Assembly (NCBI RefSeq): GCF_963677715.1
Contig: NZ_OY782495.1
Span: 1,850,001-1,914,000 of the forward strand
DNA length: 64,000 nucleotides
Direction: 5' to 3'
From: an uncultured Bacteroides sp.
GTDB taxonomy: Bacteria; Bacteroidota; Bacteroidia; Bacteroidales; Bacteroidaceae
Shown here: one piece after another, positions 36,151-44,531 of the stretch
How positions within the stretch are numbered: the first letter of the stretch is position 1
Layout of the letters: each line of letters starts with the position of its first letter
Position numbers and translations under genes: made by a program
The notes under the pieces: generated by a model
Told to the model about the DNA's origin: nothing
Seen by the model: only the letters and a program-made list of their open reading frames with translations
The model's database searches: none

Positions 36151-37452
36151 ATGAAGGAAAAAAGAACTAACCCGTGGAAATGGATACCCACCCTTTACTT
36201 TGCAGAAGGATTGCCCTATGTAGCAGTCATGACCGTAGCTCTTATCATGTACAAGAAGATGGGATTATCAAACACGGATATTGCTCTTTACACCAGTTGG
36301 CTATATCTACCGTGGGTCATCAAACCTTTATGGAGTCCTTTTGTCGATTTGGTAAAGACTAAGCGAGCATGGATAGTAACTATGCAAGCATTCATTGCCG
36401 CAGGCTTTGCCGGAATTGCCTTTTTTATTCCCACCACTTATTACCTACAGGTAACCCTGGCTTTTTTCTTTTTATTAGCTTTCAGTTCGGCAACCCACGA
36501 TATTGCTGCCGACGGGTTCTATATGCTTGGTCTGAACACGGGTGAACAATCTTTCTTTGTCGGCATTCGCAATACTTTTTATCGTTTTGCCAGTATTTTC
36601 GGGCAAGGCATACTCGTGATGTTTGCCGGATTAATGGAGGAAGGACTTATCATCCCTTCCAGCAAAGGCAATATTCCATTAGCATGGAGCATTACGTTCT
36701 ACCTGCTAGCTGCTCTTTTCATTGCTTTCACACTCTATCACAAAATTATGCTACCCCATCCCGCCGACGATGTAAAACGCCAAGGGTTGAGTATCAAAAA
36801 ATTGCTGGAAGATTTCTTCCTTACTTTTCTTTCTTTCTTTCGGAAGAAGGATTTAGGATTGATGTTCTTTTTCCTGCTTACTTATCGCTTAGGAGAATCG
36901 CAATTAACCAAAATAACCTCTCCCTTCTTGCTTGACGGCGCAAATAAAGGGGGATTAAATTTATCTACTGCTACCGTAGGAATGATTTACGGAACAATCG
37001 GTGTAGCAGCGTTACTCATCGGAGGCATCATCGGAGGCTTTTTGGTTTCACGCGATGGATTCAAAAAATGGATTGTTCCCATGGCCCTGGCAATTAACCT
37101 TCCCGACCTGCTATACGTTTACCTGTCTGCTGTTATGCCAAGCAATACATGGCTGATAGTTGGCTCTGTAGCCATCGAGCAACTGGGCTACGGCTTCGGT
37201 TTCACAGCATATATGCTTTACCTTATTTATGTAGCCGATGGCGAACATAAAACAGCTCACTATGCCATTGGTACAGGGTTTATGGCTCTGGGCATGATGC
37301 TCCCGGGTATGGCGGCCGGTTGGATTCAAGATACGATAGGCTATACAAGCTTCTTCGGTTGGGTTTGTGTTTGTACCATTCCCGGCATCGTTGCTTCCAT
37401 CATGATACGTAGCAAAATAGATACTTCATTCGGTAAGAAACTGATCAAATAA
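36151..37452 (+). CDS. AmpG-like muropeptide permease (MFS)
   Basis: A 433-residue, 12-helix MFS transporter. The N-terminal KWIPTLYFAEGLPYVAVMTVALIMYKKMGLSN and LPWVIKPLWSPFVDLVKTKR match the AmpG branch, as does FSSATHDIAADGFYM. AmpG carries GlcNAc-anhydroMurNAc and its peptides into the cytoplasm in Gram-negative recycling. Here it is placed directly between the cytoplasmic SpoIID protein and the second NamZ-like gene, consistent with muropeptide import. Substrate selection is inferred. Confidence 0.82.
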   Translation: MKEKRTNPWKWIPTLYFAEGLPYVAVMTVALIMYKKMGLSNTDIALYTSWLYLPWVIKPLWSPFVDLVKTKRAWIVTMQAFIAAGFAGIAFFIPTTYYLQVTLAFFFLLAFSSATHDIAADGFYMLGLNTGEQSFFVGIRNTFYRFASIFGQGILVMFAGLMEEGLIIPSSKGNIPLAWSITFYLLAALFIAFTLYHKIMLPHPADDVKRQGLSIKKLLEDFFLTFLSFFRKKDLGLMFFFLLTYRLGESQLTKITSPFLLDGANKGGLNLSTATVGMIYGTIGVAALLIGGIIGGFLVSRDGFKKWIVPMALAINLPDLLYVYLSAVMPSNTWLIVGSVAIEQLGYGFGFTAYMLYLIYVADGEHKTAHYAIGTGFMALGMMLPGMAAGWIQDTIGYTSFFGWVCVCTIPGIVASIMIRSKIDTSFGKKLIK

Positions 37453-37494
37453 GTATCCAAACATTCTATTAACCCTCAAACGATTCGAGACAAT

Positions 37495-38733
37495 ATGAAA
37501 ACGATCAAATTTATCTTACTTAACACACTGCTCTTATTGGCATTTACTGTCCAAGCACAGAAGATAAGGATTAAAACCGGAATCGAAATATTGAAAGAGC
37601 AAAATTTCAAATGCCTCGAAGGTAAACGAGTGGGCCTTATCACTAACCCTACGGGGGTAGATAACAACCTGAAGTCTACTATTGACATTCTTCACGAAGC
37701 CCCCAATGTGAAGTTGGTTGCACTCTATGGCCCCGAACATGGCGTACGCGGAGATGTACACGCCGGCGATAAAGTAGACAATTCTGCCGATCCCTCAACG
37801 GGTTTACCTGTCTTTTCGCTTTACGGAAAAACGCGTAAAGCCACGCCCGAAATGCTAAAAGGCATTGATGTGCTTGTTTATGATATTCAAGACATCGGTT
37901 GTCGTTCATTCACATACATTAGCACTATGGGATTGGCCATGGAAGCCGCCGCAGAAAATAACATCGAATTCGTTGTACTTGATCGGCTGAATCCTGTAGG
38001 TGGTTTAAAAGTTGAAGGCAACCTAGTCGAAGATAATTACATATCTTTTGTCAGTCAGTTTAAAATTCCATACCTTTACGGCCTCACTTGCGGAGAATTG
38101 GCATTGATGTTTAATGGCGAAAAGATGCTAGGTAAGCAGTGTAAACTACATGTTGTTAAAATGAAAGGCTGGAAGCGAAAGATGGACTATGCTGCAACAG
38201 GGCTTCAATGGATACCCTCTTCTCCACATATTCCACATGCGCATTCGGCAATCTTCTATCCAGTCAGTGGCATTCTCGGTGAATTAGGGTATATGTCCAT
38301 CGGAGTGGGTTACACCATCCCCTTTCAGATGTTTGCCGCACCATGGATAAAAGCAGAGGAATTTGCAACAAAGTTAAATGCTCTGCATTTACCCGGCATC
38401 ATCTTTCGACCCATACATTTGAAACCGTTTTATTCGGTAGGACAAGGTGAGAACTTACAAGGAGTGCAAGTGCATATTGTCGACTTTAAGAAAGCAGCAT
38501 TAAGCGACATACAGTTTTACATTATGCAGGAAGTAGCAGCCTTATATCCCGACAAGGCTGTTTTCGATCATGCAGACAAAGGGCGATTCGACATGTTCGA
38601 CAAAGTATGCGGAAGCAACGAAATAAGAGAACGTTTTGAGAAAAACAACCGTTGGGAAGATGTACGCGATTACTGGTACAAAGATGTGGATGCTTTTCGC
38701 AAACTATCCAAGAAGTACTATTTATATAAATAA
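37495..38733 (+). CDS. NamZ-like exo-beta-N-acetylmuramidase (DUF1343/GH171), copy 2
   Basis: A 412-residue exported protein (signal ends VQAQ, residue 22). Family motifs: VGLITNPTGVD, YGPEHGVRGD near residue 81, VYDIQDIGCRSFTYIST, LDRLNPVGG and SPHIPHAHSAIFYP. Differences from copy 1 at 24.6 kb (GPEHGVRGD versus SPEHGFRGD; CRSFTYIST versus LRFYTYYIS) suggest different substrates, as reported for the two Tannerella NamZ enzymes. Gap of 42 bases to the permease gene. Confidence 0.85.
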   Translation: MKTIKFILLNTLLLLAFTVQAQKIRIKTGIEILKEQNFKCLEGKRVGLITNPTGVDNNLKSTIDILHEAPNVKLVALYGPEHGVRGDVHAGDKVDNSADPSTGLPVFSLYGKTRKATPEMLKGIDVLVYDIQDIGCRSFTYISTMGLAMEAAAENNIEFVVLDRLNPVGGLKVEGNLVEDNYISFVSQFKIPYLYGLTCGELALMFNGEKMLGKQCKLHVVKMKGWKRKMDYAATGLQWIPSSPHIPHAHSAIFYPVSGILGELGYMSIGVGYTIPFQMFAAPWIKAEEFATKLNALHLPGIIFRPIHLKPFYSVGQGENLQGVQVHIVDFKKAALSDIQFYIMQEVAALYPDKAVFDHADKGRFDMFDKVCGSNEIRERFEKNNRWEDVRDYWYKDVDAFRKLSKKYYLYK

Positions 38734-38801
38734 GGATTTCAAAAAGAAGAAATCACACAACAAACTCATTGTTTGAGCGAATATAAATACCAGATGGTAA
38801 A

Positions 38802-41654
38802 ATGAATATTGAAAAGAAATATAAAACTTTCCTTCGGGATATATCCCGGTTTATCCCACAGGAAAGAATCTATACAGACGAACTTCGCCGATTAGCATGG
38901 GGAACAGATGCAGGATTTTATCGCCTGATTCCTCAAATAGTTGTTCGCTCGGACAGTGAAATGGAAGTATCAAAATTACTATCAGTAGCCAACCGTTACC
39001 GACTTCCTGTTACCTTTCGGGCTGCAGGAACAAGTCTTTCCGGACAAGCCATCAGTGATTCTATACTAGTGGTTGCAGGTAAACACTGGGAACGTTATTC
39101 GCTTAGCCCGGATGCAACACAAATCACGATGCAGCCCGGCCTGGTAGGGCAACGGGTAAATGAGATACTGAAACCTTACGGTCGAAAGTTTGCTCCCGAT
39201 CCTGCTTCAGTAAAAAGTGCCATGGTAGGAGGCATTGTCATGAACAATGCTTCGGGAATGAATTGCGGCACACACGCCAATAGCGATAAGGTATTGCTAT
39301 CTGCCCGCATTGTACTTGCCGACGGAACCCTACTTGATACCGGAGACGAGACAAGCCGCCGGAACTTCGCACAACAAAAACCGGAATTTATTCGTCAGAT
39401 AGAGTCATTGCGATACTTAGTGCGTAAAGACACCCACCTGGCAGAACGTATCCGCTACAAATACTCCATTAAGAATGTAACGGGGCTGAATATATTACCT
39501 TTCACCGTTTTCGATGATCCTTTTGACATCATTGCCCATTTAATGGTAGGCTCCGAAGGTACCCTCGCATTTCTTTCGGAAGTCACCATGAAAACAGCGT
39601 ATGACGATCCGTACAAAGCGAGTACCATGCTCTATTTTGAAGACATAAAAGAAGCTTGCAGGGCTGTTGTTGCCATGAAAAGGCTCACATTGGCTTCAAG
39701 CACGGAGCTGGTTGTAAAGGGGGCCGAACTTTTGGACAGTAAATCACTCGCTTCCGTTAACGACCCCACAGGCAGCGGACTTACCGCTGTACTGGCTGAA
39801 ACAAAAGCATCCAGCGCCGAAGAACTTAAGGCCAACATAGCCTGCATTGAAGAAGCGCTAAAAGTCTTCCACACACACATACCCGTTCACTTTACAGATA
39901 TAGAGAGTGAATATGCCACCTATTGGGCTATTCGTTCGGGAATTTTTCCTTCCGTAGGAGGAACGCGTCCGTTAGGAACGACTTGTCTGATTGAAGATGT
40001 GGCTTTCCATATCGAAAACCTTCCTGAAGCGACAGCCGACTTGCAACAATTATTAGTCCGACACGGATATGACGATGCCTGCATCTATGGTCACGCACTC
40101 GAAGGGAATTATCACTTCATCATTAACCAGTCATTTGCCACTGATGCCGAAGTAAAACGCTACGAAGCGCTGATGAACGATGTAAAGACATTGGTAGTCG
40201 ACAAATACGACGGTTCCCTCAAAGCCGAGCACGGCACAGGCCGCAACATGGCTCCTTTTGTGAAATACGAATGGGGAGAAACAGCTTATGAGGTGATGCG
40301 CACAGTTAAACAACTGTTCGATCCTAAAGGATTGCTCAATCCGGGAGTTATTTTTAATGATGATCCTCAGTGTCATATCAAGAACTTTAAACCCCTACCG
40401 CTAACAAATGAACATGTAGACAAATGCATTGAATGCGGATTTTGTGAGGTTAACTGCCTGACGTGTGGCTTTACGCTATCCTCCCGTCAACGCATCGTTA
40501 TTCAACGAGAGATATCCCGATTAAAACACTCTGAAGAAGCTGAAGATAAATACAGATTACAACTGTTACAAAAGCAATATCGCTATCCGGGCAACCAAAC
40601 CTGCGCCGGAGACGGACTTTGCTCCATGTCTTGCCCTATGAATATTAATACAGGCGACCTCACGCACGACATCCGGCAGCGGGAATTGCCTAAAGGAAGC
40701 ATGGGCTACGCCATCGGAAACTTTGCCGCTAACCACTTCTCTGAAATAAAAGGAGCACTGCGACCCGTTCTGGGAATGGCCGATACGGCTCACAGCCTAT
40801 TAGGTAGTAGCACGATGAGTTCCATCACCCGGAACATGCATCACCTGCTGGGTATTCCGCTATGGACACCGGCAATGCCCAAAGCTTATAGCATCAGCAA
40901 AGACCTAAAAGATGAGGGAACACAAAATACGGCAAAAGATGAAACGCTTTTGAAAGTCGTTTATTTTCCCAGTTGCATCAACCAAACAATGGGAGTTGCA
41001 CGGAAATCACCCGAGGAAACGCCGCTTGTTAATAAAATGGTCTCCCTCCTGCAAAAGGCTGGTTATGAGATTATTTTTCCTAAAGGTATGGAGAACTTAT
41101 GTTGTGGAACCATCTGGGAGAGTAAAGGAATGATAGACATTGCCGATCGCAAAGCGGCTGAGCTTGAAACCGCTCTTTACGAAGCCAGCGAACAGGGCAA
41201 ATATCCTGTACTTTGTGATCAGAGTCCGTGCCTGCATCGCATGCGTGAAACGATCAATAAACTAAAATTATACGAACCCGCTGAGTTCATCTATACATTC
41301 TTGCGGGATAAACTCAGGTTCACCCAAACGGAACAACCGGTTGCCTTACACATCACCTGCTCTATGCGCAAAATGGGACTGACAGAACAAATCACAGCAC
41401 TTGCTAAGTTATGTTCTACCAATGTTTTGATTCCCGAAGAAGTTGGCTGTTGCGGCTTTGCCGGAGATAAAGGGTTTACCCATCCGGAAGTAAACACGTA
41501 TGCCCTCCGCAAACTCAGGCCTCAGTTAGAACAAGCCGGAATCAAAACAGGCTACTCTAACAGCCGTACTTGCGAAATAGGACTAACCACCAACGCAGGC
41601 ATACCCTATGTGTCCATCGTATATCTGATAGATAAATGTACAACAATAACATAA
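38802..41654 (+). CDS. FAD- and Fe-S-dependent D-lactate dehydrogenase-type oxidoreductase
   Basis: A 950-residue cytoplasmic or membrane-attached enzyme. Residues about 30-240 form an FAD-binding PCMH-type domain (RAAGTSLSGQAISD, MVGGIVMNNASGMNCGTH), followed by the GlcD-type C-terminal oxidase domain. Two ferredoxin-type clusters are at CIECGFCEVNC (about 541) and CAGDGLCSMSCPM (about 600). Two CCG-type cysteine motifs, CCGTIWESKG (about 767) and CCGFAGDKGF (about 883), complete the fusion. Such proteins oxidise D-lactate or D-2-hydroxyacids. MurQ, 2 kb downstream, releases D-lactate, which this enzyme could turn into pyruvate, feeding electrons to the quinone pool. Confidence 0.82.
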   Translation: MNIEKKYKTFLRDISRFIPQERIYTDELRRLAWGTDAGFYRLIPQIVVRSDSEMEVSKLLSVANRYRLPVTFRAAGTSLSGQAISDSILVVAGKHWERYSLSPDATQITMQPGLVGQRVNEILKPYGRKFAPDPASVKSAMVGGIVMNNASGMNCGTHANSDKVLLSARIVLADGTLLDTGDETSRRNFAQQKPEFIRQIESLRYLVRKDTHLAERIRYKYSIKNVTGLNILPFTVFDDPFDIIAHLMVGSEGTLAFLSEVTMKTAYDDPYKASTMLYFEDIKEACRAVVAMKRLTLASSTELVVKGAELLDSKSLASVNDPTGSGLTAVLAETKASSAEELKANIACIEEALKVFHTHIPVHFTDIESEYATYWAIRSGIFPSVGGTRPLGTTCLIEDVAFHIENLPEATADLQQLLVRHGYDDACIYGHALEGNYHFIINQSFATDAEVKRYEALMNDVKTLVVDKYDGSLKAEHGTGRNMAPFVKYEWGETAYEVMRTVKQLFDPKGLLNPGVIFNDDPQCHIKNFKPLPLTNEHVDKCIECGFCEVNCLTCGFTLSSRQRIVIQREISRLKHSEEAEDKYRLQLLQKQYRYPGNQTCAGDGLCSMSCPMNINTGDLTHDIRQRELPKGSMGYAIGNFAANHFSEIKGALRPVLGMADTAHSLLGSSTMSSITRNMHHLLGIPLWTPAMPKAYSISKDLKDEGTQNTAKDETLLKVVYFPSCINQTMGVARKSPEETPLVNKMVSLLQKAGYEIIFPKGMENLCCGTIWESKGMIDIADRKAAELETALYEASEQGKYPVLCDQSPCLHRMRETINKLKLYEPAEFIYTFLRDKLRFTQTEQPVALHITCSMRKMGLTEQITALAKLCSTNVLIPEEVGCCGFAGDKGFTHPEVNTYALRKLRPQLEQAGIKTGYSNSRTCEIGLTTNAGIPYVSIVYLIDKCTTIT

Positions 41655-41660
41655 AACGAT

Positions 41661-42809
41661 ATGAACAGTAAAGAAACAACTCCCGCCTCCGGAGCTAAAA
41701 AAAATACATCCAGCCGCTTACTGGCTCTTGATGTATTAAGAGGAATAACAATAGCCGGTATGATTACAGTAAACAATCCGGGTAGCTGGGGAAGTATATA
41801 TGCACCTTTAGAACATTCAGAATGGAACGGACTAACGCCCACCGATCTGGTATTTCCTTTTTTCATGTTCATCATGGGCATCTCTACCTACATATCTTTA
41901 AGAAAGTACAACTTTGAATTCACTTATGCAGCCGCATGGAAAATCATAAGACGCACAATCGTGATATTTGCCATCGGATTAGGCATCGGATGGTTCTCAC
42001 TCTATTGCCGTACGTTAGATCCTCTTCCTTTTGACAGGATACGTATTTTGGGAGTTATGCCCCGCCTAGCCTTAAGTTACGGCGCAGCCGCTCTCATAGC
42101 CTTGCTAATGAAGCATAAACACATCCCTTATCTCATTGCCGGTTTGCTGATTGGTTATTTTCTAATTTTATTTTTCGGCAATGGATTTGAGCATAATGAA
42201 ACAAACATATTGTCGATAGTAGACCGTGCCGTATTAGGTTTGAACCATATGTATAAGGACAATGGCATTGACCCCGAAGGCTTGCTTAGCACCATCCCCG
42301 CCATAGCTCATGTACTGATCGGTTTCTGCTGCGGTAAGTTACTAATGGAGGTAAAAGACATAAATAAAAAAATAGAACGCTTGTTTCTTATAGGAACCAT
42401 ACTTACATTTACAGGTTTCTTACTAAGCTACGGATGTCCCATCAACAAAAAGATATGGTCACCTACTTTTGCTATCACTACTTGTGGACTGGCATCAAGC
42501 CTCTTGGCAGTCCTGGTATGGATTATCGATGCAAAGGGATATAAAAAATGGACTCGCTTCTTCGAATCATTTGGAGTGAATCCTCTTTTCATTTACGTCA
42601 TGGCAGATATATTAGCCATCTTATTAGGCAACATTCATATTACATACGGCAACGACACAATAAGCCTACAAGGATACATTTACTCGGAAATATTACAACC
42701 CACGTTGGGTAACTATGGCGGTTCGTTAGCCTTTGCCCTGTTATTTGTTGCCTTAAACTGGGCCATCGCACACGTATTATACAAAAAGAAACTATATATA
42801 AAAATATGA
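41661..42809 (+). CDS. MurT/NagX-like membrane protein (DUF5009-type), probable MurNAc transporter
   Basis: A 382-residue inner-membrane protein of about 10 helices. The N-terminal LALDVLRGITIAGMITVNNPGSW and WNGLTPTDLVFPFFMFIMGI are typical of the heparan-alpha-glucosaminide N-acetyltransferase-like group (DUF5009). The Tannerella forsythia MurT protein, shown to carry MurNAc, belongs to this kind of protein and lies directly before murK and murQ, as here. The stop overlaps the kinase ATG (ATGA). An acyltransferase role cannot be excluded from sequence. Confidence 0.75.
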   Translation: MNSKETTPASGAKKNTSSRLLALDVLRGITIAGMITVNNPGSWGSIYAPLEHSEWNGLTPTDLVFPFFMFIMGISTYISLRKYNFEFTYAAAWKIIRRTIVIFAIGLGIGWFSLYCRTLDPLPFDRIRILGVMPRLALSYGAAALIALLMKHKHIPYLIAGLLIGYFLILFFGNGFEHNETNILSIVDRAVLGLNHMYKDNGIDPEGLLSTIPAIAHVLIGFCCGKLLMEVKDINKKIERLFLIGTILTFTGFLLSYGCPINKKIWSPTFAITTCGLASSLLAVLVWIIDAKGYKKWTRFFESFGVNPLFIYVMADILAILLGNIHITYGNDTISLQGYIYSEILQPTLGNYGGSLAFALLFVALNWAIAHVLYKKKLYIKI

Positions 42810-43636
42810 TTTTAATAGCAGATAGCGGATCTACAAAGACAGATTGGTGTATTGTAGATAAGGGACAGTTAGTCCAACAGGTTTATACAAAAGGAACAAA
42901 TCCTTTTTTTCAATCAGAAGAAGAAATAAGTAACGAGGTCGGTAATGCACTTTTACCTCAAATCGGGAGCTATACAATCAATGCCCTTTATTTTTATGGC
43001 GCAGGTTGTGGATTCCCCGACAAGATTGAAGCAGTGCATAGAGCCATTTCCCAACACATCAACGCAAAAATTGAAGTAAACACAGATATGCTCGCTGCAG
43101 CGAGAGGATTGTGCGGGCATCGACCCGGCATTGCCTGCATCTTGGGCACAGGTTCCAACTCCTGTTTCTACGACGGGGAGAATATTGTAGATAACGTATC
43201 CCCTTTGGGGTTTATCCTTGGTGACGAAGGCAGTGGTGCCGTACTAGGGAAACTACTAGTAGGCGACATTCTCAAGAATCAGATAACGCCGGCCTTGAAA
43301 GAGAAATTTCTAACACAATTCAATCTTACTCCGGGCGATATTATCGATCGGGTCTATCGCCAGCCGTTCCCTAATCGTTTTCTGGCCAGTCTTTCTCCGT
43401 TCCTAATACAAAACATTCAGGAACCAGAAATACACACACTCATTCTGGATAGTTTCAAAGCTTTCTTTAAACGAAATGTGATGCAATATGATTATCAAAA
43501 CAACAAAGTCCATATCATCGGTTCAGTAGCTCATCACTATAAAGAAATTCTTATTGAAGCGGCTGCCCAAATGGACATTAAGTTAGGCACTGTCATTAAA
43601 AGTCCGATGAAAGGGTTGATAGAATATCACAAATAA
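42806..43636 (+). CDS. murK: MurK-like MurNAc kinase (BadF/BcrA family)
   Basis: A 276-residue ASKHA kinase. ATP-binding segments are DSGSTKTDWCI (residues 5-15), CILGTGSNSC near 111 and GDEGSGAVLG near 137. It would phosphorylate MurNAc at O6 to give the MurQ substrate. Overlap with the MurT-like gene by four bases and a gap of only 11 bases to murQ tie the three products together. A paralogue stands at 17.8 kb. The symbol rests on gene order and family; GlcNAc kinase activity is the alternative. Confidence 0.75.
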   Translation: MILIADSGSTKTDWCIVDKGQLVQQVYTKGTNPFFQSEEEISNEVGNALLPQIGSYTINALYFYGAGCGFPDKIEAVHRAISQHINAKIEVNTDMLAAARGLCGHRPGIACILGTGSNSCFYDGENIVDNVSPLGFILGDEGSGAVLGKLLVGDILKNQITPALKEKFLTQFNLTPGDIIDRVYRQPFPNRFLASLSPFLIQNIQEPEIHTLILDSFKAFFKRNVMQYDYQNNKVHIIGSVAHHYKEILIEAAAQMDIKLGTVIKSPMKGLIEYHK

Positions 43637-43647
43637 TAAACTCAATA

Positions 43648-44505
43648 ATGGATAGTAATAAAAACAGTAACAACCAAGAAAAGCAAAGCAATGCTTTCAT
43701 TAAAATAAGCGAACAAACTTCACTTTATAATAATCTGGAGCAAAAATCAGTACGCGAACTTCTTGAGGACATCAATGCAGAAGACCAAAAAGTGGCTATT
43801 GCCGTTCAGAAAGCCATACCTCAGATAGAAAAGCTAGTGACACAAATAGTGCCCCGCATGAAACAAGGCGGGCGCATCTTCTATATGGGAGCAGGTACCA
43901 GCGGCCGTTTAGGCGTGCTTGATGCTTCGGAAATACCTCCTACTTTCGGTATGCCAAATACATTTGTCATCGGGCTGATCGCCGGAGGAGACACCGCTCT
44001 GCGTAATCCGGTAGAGAATGCCGAAGATGACACCGAACGTGGTTGGCAAGAACTACTATCACATAATATCAACGACAAAGATACCGTTATCGGTATTGCA
44101 GCCTCCGGTACCACGCCTTACGTAATTGGCGCACTGCATGCTGCACGCCAACACGGCATATTGACGGGATGTATCACCAGCAATCCTAACTCACCAATGG
44201 CAGCAGAGTCCGACGTGCCTATTGAAATGATAGTAGGCGCAGAATATGTTACCGGAAGCTCTCGCATGAAATCGGGCACAGGTCAGAAAATGATTCTGAA
44301 TATGATTTCTACTTCCGTGATGATTCAGCTTGGCCGTGTCAAAGGTAATAAGATGGTGAATATGCAACTTAGCAATAAGAAACTGGTAGACCGTGGTACC
44401 CGCATGATTATTGAAGAACTTGGTTTGGAGTACGATCAGGCCAAAGCCTTACTCCTAATGCACGGTTCGGTAAAAAAAGCTGTAGATGCCTACAGAACTA
44501 AATAA
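43648..44505 (+). CDS. murQ: N-acetylmuramic acid 6-phosphate etherase
   Basis: Cleaves the lactyl ether of MurNAc-6-phosphate to GlcNAc-6-phosphate and D-lactate. The SIS-fold signature GAGTSGRLGVLDASEIPPTFG (residues about 78-97) carries the catalytic Glu; AASGTTPYVIGAL and the family-specific GSSRMKSGTGQKMILNM are complete. 285 residues is close to the family norm of about 300. It is the diagnostic gene of MurNAc catabolism in this locus. NagA and NagB for the next steps are not in the window. Confidence 0.95.
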   Translation: MDSNKNSNNQEKQSNAFIKISEQTSLYNNLEQKSVRELLEDINAEDQKVAIAVQKAIPQIEKLVTQIVPRMKQGGRIFYMGAGTSGRLGVLDASEIPPTFGMPNTFVIGLIAGGDTALRNPVENAEDDTERGWQELLSHNINDKDTVIGIAASGTTPYVIGALHAARQHGILTGCITSNPNSPMAAESDVPIEMIVGAEYVTGSSRMKSGTGQKMILNMISTSVMIQLGRVKGNKMVNMQLSNKKLVDRGTRMIIEELGLEYDQAKALLLMHGSVKKAVDAYRTK

Positions 44506-44531
44506 CAGATGCATCTAAAAACAGAGTAAAA

